Source: Cliona cf. orientalis
Taxonomy: Eukaryota; Porifera; Demospongiae; Clionaida; Clionaidae
NCBI GenBank assembly: GCA_963930775.1
Contig: OZ005698.1
Span: forward strand, 8,562,501 to 8,626,500
DNA length: 64,000 nt
Reading direction: 5' to 3'
The notes beneath the pieces are model-generated. The model did no database searches. It was not told where the DNA came from and was given only the letters and a program-made list of their open reading frames with translations. The translations under genes were made by a program, and so were the position numbers. Positions 30,401 through 39,400 of the stretch are shown piece by piece. The stretch's first letter is position 1, and the number at the start of each line of letters is the position of its first letter.

Positions 30401-33267
30401 TTCAGCAACTCATAATGATTGGTGACCATAAACAACTCAGACCAAAGGCGAACTGCTACAATCTGGAAAAGAACTATGAATTTTGTGTCTCTCTATTTGA
30501 AAAACTTGCCAGAAATGATTTCCCAGTTTTCACATTGGAGGTACAGCACCGAATGAGACCTGAAATTGCTACACTTATCTGTCCAAGTATCTATGAGAAA
30601 TTGTTGAATCATGAAGATGTTCAGAACTATGAACATATTAAAGGTGTTGGAAAAGATCTTTTCTTTATTGACCATTGTGTTCGAGAGAAGGCAGTCCAAG
30701 ACAAAGATAGAAGTCACTCCAATGATCATGAAGCCGATTTTATGGTTGCTTTATGTAAGTACCTGCTAAAGCAAGGATATAGTCCAAGTCAGATCACCTT
30801 GCTGACAATGTACCGAGGACAGCTTTTGGAACTTAGGAAAAGAATGAAAAGGCGTGACTATGAAGGAGTTCGAGTTGCAGCTGTTGATGATTTCCAAGGT
30901 GAAGAAAATGACATAATTTTGCTTTCACTGGTTCGCAGTAACTCTGATGGAAACATTGGATTCCTCAAGATTGCAAATCGTGTATGTGTTTCCCTCTCCC
31001 GAGCAAGGATGGGATTTTATGTCATTGGCAACCTCTCAATGCTACGAGACAAATTTGAGACAGTTTGGCCTCAGATTATGGATGATATGTCCAGGAAAGG
31101 CTGCATAGGGAAAGCACTCTCTCTTTACTGCCAGAATCATCCAAAGACCGTTGTCAATGCAAGTAATTATAAAGATTTTCTTAAATGCCCCGAAGGTGGA
31201 TGCCAGGAAAAGTGTGGTATTCGACTTGACTGTGGCCATAGCTGTCCCAGGCTCTGTCATCCAGTTGACATTGAACACAAGAAAACTAAATGTATGGAAA
31301 AGTGCCTGAAACGTCTTGAATGTGGTCATGTTTGTAAGCGAACCTGTTGGAAGTGCAAGGAAGGTTGTCTTCCATGTGTGGAAAAAGTTGTTAAGAGAAT
31401 TGATCGCTGTGGACATGAAATAAAAATGCCTTGTCATAGGGATCCCTCAAGTTATCCCTGCTCAATAACATGTAGTACGAGGCTTGCTTGTGGCCACTTG
31501 TGTCAAGAACTATGCTCAAGACCATGTACTATAAACTGTCATGTCTATGTGATGAAGACACTACCATGTGGCCATATCAGAGAGATTCCTTGCTACCTAG
31601 ATGAAAACAAGGCCACATGCAATGAGCCTTGTAATAAACTGCTAGATTGTGACCATAAATGTTCTGGAAGTTGTTCAAAGTGTCATAGGGGGCGTCTTCA
31701 TGTACGCTGTCAGTCGAAATGTGGGCGCACTCTACCCTGTGGGCATGAATGCGATTTTCCGTGTACTCCTACTTGTCCTCCCTGTATGAAAGAATGCAAC
31801 AATTATTGCGTCCACAGTCGGTGCAATCGAAGATGCTATGAACCTTGTGTGCCCTGCAAGGAGCCCTGTGCATGGCAGTGTGAGCATCAAAGATGCACTC
31901 GTTTGTGTGGTGAAAGATGTAACCGTCCACCATGTAATGAGCCTTGCAAAAAGCAATTAAAATGTGGACATCCCTGCATTGGACTTTGTGGGGAAGAGTG
32001 CCCAGATAAGTGTCGAATTTGCGATCGAGATGAGGTATGTGAAATTTTTTTTGGCACTGAAGATGAAGAAGATGCCCGCTTTATTCAACTTGAAGAGTGC
32101 AAGCATCTGCTTGAAGTTGAAGGCTGTGATACATGGATGCATCAAGCTGATGATACTGATGAAGGCAAGCCAGTTGAAATTCAGTTCAAGGCCTGCCCTA
32201 AGTGTAAAACTCAGATTCGCAGAAGTCTTCGATATGGAAATATTGTCAAACAAACCCTTGAGGATCATGAGAGGATTAAGGAAACACAGCAAGTGAGTCT
32301 TAGCAGTGACATTATTACAAAATTAAGAAGAATTCAGGATGAAGTGCATGTGGCATGTCCTCCACGTTTATCACTTCGGGAAGAAAGAATAAGAGAGGCC
32401 ATAGAGCTTGTAGTACCCGGATTCAGAGCAAATGAAGTTTCCAAACGGCATGATCCCTCTCCTCATGAAGTTCTCTTTGAAGATATCAAAGAGAAATTGC
32501 AAGTTATGGGTGACAGGCTAGAACAGCGGTCATCTAAAGCTGAAAAAGGCCTTCCGCCACATGTTGTGAACAACGTTAATGCTCAGCTGGCCTATTTAGA
32601 AAACTTGGTCAAGATAGTGAAGCACTTAAAGCCAATACAATCGAAAATTACCACTTCTGATGCTTTAGCAGATGCTACCGGTGTTAATATTAAGGACATT
32701 CAGGATGATATACTTGTATTAGTCCGCTTTCTCATGCAAGATTTACTCTCTAAGCAACAAAAAGCTGACATCCAGTGTGAAATCTACCGCTTGATGAGTC
32801 TAATTAAATTAATGGATTTGTGGTACAAATTAAGAGGTCATGGAAAGCTACCAACACTTTCACAACATGACAAGTCAGAGCTTACTGCAATGGTGAAGCA
32901 ATTGAATGGCAATACCTGGAAGGTTAATGAAGAAGAACATTCTGAAATACTAGAATTTATTACCAAAATTAGCAAAGAGTACAAAGTTGAAGGTCTCACT
33001 GAAGCTGAACGAATTGAGATTGTGAAAGTGATGGATCTCCCACGAGGGCACTGGTTCAAGTGTCCAAACGGTCACATCTACTGTATTGGTGACTGCGGTG
33101 GTGCTATGGAGGAAGCTAAATGCCCTGAATGTGGTGCTAGGATTGGCGGGCAGCGTCATACACTGATAGCTGATAACCAGCTGGCTTCAGAGATGGATGG
33201 AGCTCGCCATGCCGCATGGTCTGAGTTTACAAATATTGCCAACTTTGATCCTAATCAGTTTAGATAA
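27472..33267 (+). CDS. ZNFX1: ZNFX1-like RNA helicase, copy A (intact)
   Basis: One uninterrupted exon, 1931 aa from the ATG at 27472. I chose this start because the upstream in-frame stretch looks like 5' UTR and the RG-rich segment begins here. Domains: RG/RGG-rich N-terminus (1-115); helical ARM-like region (about 115-330); conserved WEHYLDVQFRLMREDF block; SF1 UPF1-like helicase with GPPGTGKT (about 589), IIEEAAEVFEAHV (about 955), MIGDHKQLRP (about 980), AVDDFQGEEND (about 1137) and SLSRARMGFYVIGN; about eight NF-X1 zinc-finger units (about 1240-1520); C-terminal RZ finger GHWFKCPNGHIYCIGDCGG...CPECGARIGG (about 1856-1893). EEAA for motif II agrees with my recollection of the family. Human ZNFX1 senses dsRNA at mitochondria; worm ZNFX-1 supports small-RNA inheritance. 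The RZ finger is a ubiquitin-ligase element in RNF213. Confidence 0.93.
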   Translation: MNQGRRARGGHAPGLLVDIGEQFQRLEVADPAPRGRDHRRRNGGEGNPRRRGGGRGAGGRRASRDRDGSANLGDAPIARAAADARGGFRGGRGRGARGGRGGRGRGRRSEGAQTSAVKFLTRDDIDKLACSGPSEIVACIAENDGGFLNAFSQPFNSENPKTLKCLIKLLYLLVKSDDNQLASRIIAEIFNDASGTSVFLRNLEVTIRKMPTEDREFIRRENIQCLHYIVEIGSFALLSVPQSVMYTFPYMSLHGTAQKLSRGGESVGSLLQKSQKLVDDFSNAVDQSCPQQPAAMDEDVPDYPPPPENFTTIPVLPTIKALQPSRDPPYLRPNIIKGAYTDWEHYLDVQFRLMREDFVAPLRDGISQCTEDVERKHLSEVRVYDGVSFCSPVCTYSGIGFQIRFDVSRLQRVNWEHSKRLIFGSLLCLSSDDFQTILFATVAKRDAKLLAEGLVSIQFEADVLEEVFQIDPDQRFVMVESTAYFEAYRHILEGLKRASLYHLTDRLPIFKRYLVDSELSPPIAVPRYLRFSENPVLRLKEVLCIENSSPDVVVTDPKSWPACENTCLDPSQLSAFRAALTQEVSIIQGPPGTGKTYIGLKIVEALMANRQKLNNFPILVLCYTNHALDQFLEGIQKIKQEQKLYKLNIVRIGGRCKTKSLESCVLKTKIDELRSMKLIPTNLHKPAANCRREIRMYNERIERAIKSVEITQNGDKVFRLPIIQQYIRSDHLFQLTEERPTEKGREVDVWLNLWYVFEGEEEKGEQAIAKEPQAVEDEMEKDDAEPNSDDEYIQVDAEAYRLEEDRMIEGEEFELPKSDNVHDDLYSSNASQQHRKDDTQWQVIQINEDKRKKRIRYGHSHQPMTQAEVDTVTNIWKLSLKNRWRLYLYWVNQLIRNQKQLIARTARLYNEACRRHTQCRHEIDAYVIQGADIVGMTTTGAAKYNHILSRIYPKVVIIEEAAEVFEAHVFTSLTPSVQQLIMIGDHKQLRPKANCYNLEKNYEFCVSLFEKLARNDFPVFTLEVQHRMRPEIATLICPSIYEKLLNHEDVQNYEHIKGVGKDLFFIDHCVREKAVQDKDRSHSNDHEADFMVALCKYLLKQGYSPSQITLLTMYRGQLLELRKRMKRRDYEGVRVAAVDDFQGEENDIILLSLVRSNSDGNIGFLKIANRVCVSLSRARMGFYVIGNLSMLRDKFETVWPQIMDDMSRKGCIGKALSLYCQNHPKTVVNASNYKDFLKCPEGGCQEKCGIRLDCGHSCPRLCHPVDIEHKKTKCMEKCLKRLECGHVCKRTCWKCKEGCLPCVEKVVKRIDRCGHEIKMPCHRDPSSYPCSITCSTRLACGHLCQELCSRPCTINCHVYVMKTLPCGHIREIPCYLDENKATCNEPCNKLLDCDHKCSGSCSKCHRGRLHVRCQSKCGRTLPCGHECDFPCTPTCPPCMKECNNYCVHSRCNRRCYEPCVPCKEPCAWQCEHQRCTRLCGERCNRPPCNEPCKKQLKCGHPCIGLCGEECPDKCRICDRDEVCEIFFGTEDEEDARFIQLEECKHLLEVEGCDTWMHQADDTDEGKPVEIQFKACPKCKTQIRRSLRYGNIVKQTLEDHERIKETQQVSLSSDIITKLRRIQDEVHVACPPRLSLREERIREAIELVVPGFRANEVSKRHDPSPHEVLFEDIKEKLQVMGDRLEQRSSKAEKGLPPHVVNNVNAQLAYLENLVKIVKHLKPIQSKITTSDALADATGVNIKDIQDDILVLVRFLMQDLLSKQQKADIQCEIYRLMSLIKLMDLWYKLRGHGKLPTLSQHDKSELTAMVKQLNGNTWKVNEEEHSEILEFITKISKEYKVEGLTEAERIEIVKVMDLPRGHWFKCPNGHIYCIGDCGGAMEEAKCPECGARIGGQRHTLIADNQLASEMDGARHAAWSEFTNIANFDPNQFR

Positions 33268-33660
33268 ACGTTTATACGTAGTCACATTAGGATTTTGTTT
33301 CTCGATCACATTCTAACATTAGGCATATTATATAGGTGCCTATTATTGCTATTGTGTAGTCAGCTAACTATTTACTTTAGTTCATCTTATGCTGTTAATG
33401 TCGTTTGAGAAGGTAGTTGAATTAGTCAGTATAAATTGTGTGCTATTATTATGAGTTATTATGTGTAATCACTGTTTAATATTCTTATTGCTGTAGCCCA
33501 TCTCGAGCATGCGCGTGCGCACGTCCATATTATACCACATGCGCATATAAAAGCAGATCTGAGTAATCAGTTTAATTTTAGAACTGGACGGTTACGTAAT
33601 TAGTATAGGCATATTTTTATCTTAGTACCGTACAAAATAATATTATCCATACCCCATGAC
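33268..33660. promoter_or_regulatory. 3' flank of ZNFX1-A with duplicated promoter-like block
   Basis: After the stop codon the sequence runs into a block containing TGCGCGTGCGCA (33510-33521) and the segment from ACATGCGCATATAAAAGCAG to TCTTAGTACCG. The same block precedes ZNFX1-C (about 42540-42690), where it directly feeds an intact gene. Here it leads into a MACPF-like pseudogene, so it looks like a promoter left behind by recombination. Confidence 0.55.
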
Positions 33661-33663
33661 CAC

Positions 33664-34260
33664 CGCAAATCCATGAGGTTCACTATGGTGACATAATTAT
33701 TGGTACTGAAGAGGGCAACTTGTACGAGGGTTTTGTGAACGAGGTGGAGAGCACCCAGCACTTTCAAACCAACCTGAGTGCTTTGATTCCAGTTAATCAG
33801 CTTGTGAATTGACTCGGAACTTTCGAGAAGCTACAATGTGAGCCAGAAATCGGTGGGAAGGAAGATCACTACCCGCACCATCTCATTTCAAGCTCCTTTT
33901 GACACTTGAAGTTGCGAAACACCTCAAGGAAGAGCCAATTCACAAAATGGAAAAGAAATCATGGAGGGAATCAAACCAATGAACCATTTAAAGATCGCCT
34001 AAAGGAATGTATTGGGCAACAAAGAGAAGAGGTAGTGGAGAAGAAGCTATTGGAAGGCCAACAGGAGGGGGAAGAGCAAAATGGAGAGCTCTGGCAGCAA
34101 GGAAAACAAGGGAAGCAATATGGAAAAGATGAAGAGATCCAGCAACAAGGAGCTAAAGTATAGTACAGATGTCCTGACACAGTTGTATGAGCATCTATTG
34201 CTTGATAAAATTAATGTTGCCTGGTGCATATCTTCCTTGGCAACTAACAACCAAAATTAA
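33664..34260 (+). pseudogene. MACPF-like pseudogene fragment 1
   Basis: It matches the intact gene at 61331-62704 from the segment reading REVRYTDIIGTEEGN through the charged DRLKEWIGQQ region. It has premature stops (for example after NQLVN), several indels, no 5' exon and no 3' half. Its tail, including AGTACAGATGTCCTGACACAG, is shared with the copy at 51338. It is 5' and 3' truncated and cannot make the full protein. Confidence 0.8.
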
Positions 34261-34341
34261 TAAAGTATGTCCTGCTCACTAACTAAAGTACTATGTATAA
34301 GCTTATGCTATATCAAGCTAGGATCTTTTGTGATGGCAAAC

Positions 34342-34555
34342 CTGCAAAGTCTTTCCTAGTCCCATTTCATCACTGAGTATGCAGCCCGGCATGGCCATTC
34401 GAGTGTCTCTGGACTAGCCAGGAGAGGCCATCCAGCTGGTAGGAACGGAGCTTCACGCTGCAAAGACCCCATCCATCCAGATCAGACTGGCTCAGCTTCT
34501 TCACTGGCCCTCTGGAGCTCGAAGACACCTTATTGACAGCTCGTACAAACTCCAT
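34342..34555 (-). pseudogene. Duplicated CHD1L exon 1, copy 1 (antisense, frameshifted)
   Basis: Close copy of CHD1L exon 1 (26908-27117): same start context, [37 protein letters not shown] 4-base insertion (CCGG) before the Walker A coding segment breaks the frame. Both the ATG and the donor-side CTGCAAAG are kept. No downstream CHD1L exons exist here. Confidence 0.9.
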
Positions 34556-36443
34556 GTTCATAAGCTTATGTGAGCTCACTCCTTCACTTCCCAACTAACG
34601 CACACCACCAGGACTGATACCAGCCCCACCCACCTACGACTAGGCCTAATGTACACTATTGGGTCGAGTCCTCGGCGTTTGCAACGGACCTTGCACTTCA
34701 GATTTAATAACGGAAATTTTCACGATCTTCAGACAAGAAAGGTGATCGGGTTAGGATGTCCCAAGGGGATATCCTCCAATCCTGGAGCATGGCCTTGGAG
34801 GTTGCATGCAGAAACCCCTTGCGTGCACGTACTATTTCTTGAGAATTTGATATCCAGCAGAGCATGTGGGTCTAAATGAAAATCAATACTGAGAATACTA
34901 CACCCAGTAGAGCAAACTTTCACCGGAATTATGAATCTATTCTTGGTGCCCGCCCCCATATTATCGAAAAGCGCGACCGCACGCGCGCGAACAGAGCATG
35001 CGCAATGGCCATACATAGACGCTCTATCAATAATTTTATTAATAGTAATAGCTATTTTGTCTGGTTGTGATTGTGACCGTGGGCACTGCTTTTTATACTT
35101 TGATCTACTACGCCGTATAATAAATTGACGGATAATCGCCGCGGCGTGTATATTTATGGTCTATGCGTATAGTCAATGATTTTCGGAAGGATGATAACGA
35201 TACGCTAAGCGCGACAGTGCGGCACCAGTGCGTCGGTATGCGATCGCGATATCACAATCGTCTACTTCCGTTTTGATATTTATAGCTTCGCGAACGATGC
35301 AGGTGCACTCGGGCACCACGACACAATTCAGTTCAGATTTGCAGGTTTTTTAGAGAAAAAAAGGAGAGAGAGAGAAAGAAGAAAATACTAGCATTTTCGT
35401 CGTGGAATATAACGGTAAACATGATGTAACTGCTAATCTATGTACGTGCGCTGTTCATGATCAATAGCTGATATTACGTGTAGCTATAAGCTATCGGGCT
35501 GATTTGCCGCTAGCTAATTCATATTAAATATTATTTTTAAACTGTGAGCACGTTGCCGGTGGATCTGGATAGTAAACAGTTCTGAGAGTGACACTGAGCG
35601 GCATGAAATTTAATATGGCTCTCAGGGCCAGAGTACTAAAAATCAAGGCTAGGCGCTAGGCTGATGTAGCCTCGTCCCTAGGCCACTCCCATGTTTTCAA
35701 TATTGCACGCAGCATATTTATTGTTTGGCCCGATTAAAGAGTGCATGTGGTGTTATTGAAACAGTGTTACATTGCTTTATATTCCACTTTGGATGAAACT
35801 TCAATGTTGTTGATGTGGTAATAGCCTCGTCCCCAGGCCCTTTGATTCTTAGGGTAACGGAGCATGCGCAAACAGTGTGTACAAGGCCCTTTCTCCTCCT
35901 CCTCCTCAAAGGGCCTGGGTATGAGGCTAGGTGTGGTATCAGGAGTACATTACTAGGAATGTGCAACCCACATAGTAGTAGTACAATGATCTCTTTCGAG
36001 ATTTGACATCACAGAATATCATTAATATGCAACTACTAAACTTAAACCGTGAAGCCATGAAGGTTGTGTCTGCACTGTCCTGTCAGTGTTTTGATAGTAA
36101 TTAACTAGCTGCAGCTGCATCTATACAGAATGTAACTCAGTGGTTGCAACCTCAGTACCTTCTAATGATATTCAGGCCCATGTACGTACGTACAAGGGTG
36201 GTTATGATGTCACATCTGGAAAGAGATGTTTGCACTACTATTGTGTACGTTGCACACTCCTTAAATGTACTCCTGGTGGTATATAATAGCTATTTGGTAT
36301 CTTAGGCAAATAGTAAACTAATTAACAGATTGTAGCTACAGTTGCTTGGCTAAAAAAAAACTCAACACTGAGGCTATGAATATCATGACATTGTTGCACC
36401 ATTGGCATGAATCATTCATGATTCTTATTTTATGTAGAACCAA
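34556..36443. other. Region upstream of ZNFX1-B with probable promoter and 5' UTR
   Basis: A GC-rich CpG-containing stretch (about 34970-35010, with GAGCATGCGCAA) is the likeliest promoter. A purine-rich segment at 35355-35390 ending AATATAACG/GTAAAC (about 35412) may be a noncoding first exon, since a good acceptor (TTTTATGTAG, 36437) sits just before the ZNFX1-B start. A MITE lies at 35822-35929 and a lone MITE end at about 35667. No other coding sequence was recognised. Confidence 0.45.
35822..35929. mobile_element. Fold-back MITE (TAGCCTCG...GAGGCTA)
   Basis: TAGCCTCGTCCCCAGGCCCT at the left is inverted at the right (AGGGCCTGGGTATGAGGCTA... in plus sense). The flanks GATGTGGTA (35812-35820) and GGTGTGGTA (35930-35938) look like a 9-bp target duplication with one change. 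An A between left flank and element leaves the exact edge uncertain by one base. Confidence 0.8.
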
Positions 36444-39400
36444 ATGAGTCAAGTCCGAGGCCGGCAAGAAGTGTATCCCACAGCTCATTATGAGCCACAA
36501 AATGGTTCCAATTCAAGGTCACTAGGCCGAGGTGGAAGAGGCTACAGAGGAGGACCAGGAGGGCGTGGGCGTGGGCGTGGGCGTGGGCGTGGGCGTGGTC
36601 GAGGACATCCAGATCATCAGTCACATTATGATGGAGGTCAGTTCAGTGAGCTCGAGCAGGGGGGTGCTGTGGATTTTAGCGGTGGCATTGGTGGAGGATA
36701 TAGGGATCATAGTGGTGGTGGTAATGGGGATGGAAATTATCGCCGTGATCGTGGAAATCGGCAACATGGTCGTGGATATGATCGTGAAGATGGTCAACGG
36801 AGACCAGAGCATGATAATTGGAGTGAAAACCGTGGAGGTGGCCGTGGACCTAGACCTCCTGATCAGCAAAGTATTAGACATGATCGTGATTATAGTGATC
36901 ATGAGCACAAACGCAGACAACAGAGATCACGTGGACACATAAACATTTCAAGTGGAGCTAAATTTCTATCTACGGAACAAATCAAACAGCTTGCTTGTGG
37001 TGATTCTGATGATTTGATTACCTTTATTACTGAGAATGAGAGCATGTTTTTGACGACATACAGTCAGCAACGTTGCTGCAATCACCCCCTTACACTGAAG
37101 TATTTGATTAAATTTCTCCACCTGCTGGTGAAAAATGAAGATGCATATGATCTTGCTGCCCGTATTGTAGCACATGTCTTTAATGATACCGATTCTGGTA
37201 ACCAGGGAACCGTAGCATTCCGTAATAGTTTGGAAATGCTAATTAGAAAGATGCCGGCAGAAGCACGACCTCATGTTAAGCGTGAAAACCCACAGTACCT
37301 GAGATATATTGTTGAGATTGGTGAATATGCCATTGACACGGCACCTTTGTCCGTTCGGTTCACATTTCCCTCTCTATCGCTGAATCATACAGTGCAAAGC
37401 TTAAGCTTAATGCAAGGTGGTGGAGATAATCTCTACTTACTAGCTCAGGAAACGCAGGCTTTAGCTGATAAGTTTACCAGAGCACAGACACCTCAACCAA
37501 GGTTGACTAATGCTTCTTATGGAGCCCAAGCTCGTTCTCAAGATCAACCACCTGAGCATTTTACTGAATTACCAGTTTTACCCTCTACAGATGAGGTGCA
37601 CCCACATGCTCGTAAACCTTTCGTCAGGCCAAACATTACGAAGGGAGCATACACAGGTTGGGAGCATTACCTTGATGTCCAATTTAGGCTTATGCGTGAG
37701 GATTTCATTGCTCCGCTCAGAGATGGTATCAGGCACTATGAACGTCATGGTGCCAGAAATAAAGAAGTGATGGTATATGAGGGTGTCAGTGTGGGCGACA
37801 CCGTTTGCCTCCATTCTGGTGTTGGTTTCCAAATTCGTTTTGATGTGACTAGATTCCAAAGAATGAACTGGGAGCACTCAAAACGATTGATATTTGGGTC
37901 ACTCTTATGCCTATCGGATGATGGTTTTTACACTATTTTTTTGGCAACTGTTGTCAAACGTGACCCTAAACTCCTAAAAGATGGTCTTGTAACGGTACAG
38001 TTTGAAACTGATGCACTTGAACAGGTCTTTCAGATAGATCCTAGTCGACGGTTCACCATGGTGGAGTCTACAGCTTATTTCGAAGCTTATCGCCACATTC
38101 TTGAAGGTCTGCAACGAGCTTCAGCAGAAAATCTTACTGATCAGCTCCCAACTTTCAAAAGATATCTGGTTGATTGTAAGCTAAATCCTCCAGTACCTGC
38201 ACCAAGGTACATATATTTCTCACAAAATCCAGAATTCCAACTTAAAAATGTTTTGGATATTGTACATGGAATAAATCCAAATATTGTTCTTACCAATGAT
38301 TTGAGCTGGCCTGCCCATAAATACACATGCTTGGATTCTTCTCAACTCTCTGCTTTCCGCGCCGCACTTACCCAAGAGGTATCTGTCATTCAAGGACCTC
38401 CAGGAACTGGAAAAACGTTCATTGGTCTGAAAATTGTTGAAGCTCTTGTGGTTAATCAGCACAAATCCAGTCACTTTCCCTTATTAGTGCTCTGCTATAC
38501 TAATCATGCTTTGGATCAATTCCTTGAAGGAATATTGAAGATTAAGGAAAAATTTAGCTGGGATCTCAATATCTTGAGAATTGGTGGTAGGTGTAAAACT
38601 AAAGCCTTGGAAGAATTCATCCTTAACAAAAAGATTGAGGAGGTAAAATCTCAGCGAGCACTACCTAAAGATTTGTACAAAGAATCGTCAAGACTCAACA
38701 AAGAGATTCGGTCATGTCAGGAGCAGATTCAACGTGCTCAGAAAAGTGTTGCTGCTACAGAGAGTAAAGATAAAATATTTAAATTATCTGCTCTCAAAGA
38801 TGCCATTCACCCAAATCATTTCTCTCAGGATTCATCCAACACAGCGAGGAAGAGAGATCGATGTGTGGCTTAAACTGTGGTTCACCCATCAAGATGTGGA
38901 TCAAAATGAACCATTTGCTGATGAATTTGAGAATGAACACCATGAGGTGGATGACAGAGACAGTGGTGACGATCAGTCCGATTCTGATACCAATGATGAG
39001 TACATTGACGTTGATGCCGAGGCTTTCATGCTTGAAGACGAAAGAATGATGGAAGGAGAAGAATTTGAACTGCCAATGAATCTTCACGTACAAAGTGACC
39101 TCTACACAACCAATACATACGACAAGTGGCAAAAGGATGATGCTCAGTGGAATGTTGCACAAATTAGCGAAAGAGAACGACGGCATCGAATAAGGAAAGG
39201 ATATTCATATCAGCCAATGAGCAAGCAAGAAGCATATTCGGTTAATGATATCTGGAAATTGAGCTTACAAAAGAGATGGTCATTATACCTTCACTGGGTT
39301 AATGAATTAATTGCAACCAAGAAAGATCTTATTGCAGATATAGTAAGGATGTACGATGAAGTATGTAAACAGCACACCATATGCCGTCAGGAAATTGATG

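Noticed and set aside
34649-35128. Small ORFs between the CHD1L exon-1 copy and ZNFX1-B
   Set aside because: No domain or homology seen; they overlap the CpG-rich probable promoter.
38642-38828. Intron that would repair the ZNFX1-B frameshift (GAG/GTAAAA to CTCTCAG)
   Set aside because: Joining these sites leaves the frame unchanged, so the stop at 38873 would still be met, and it would delete a segment conserved in the other copies.
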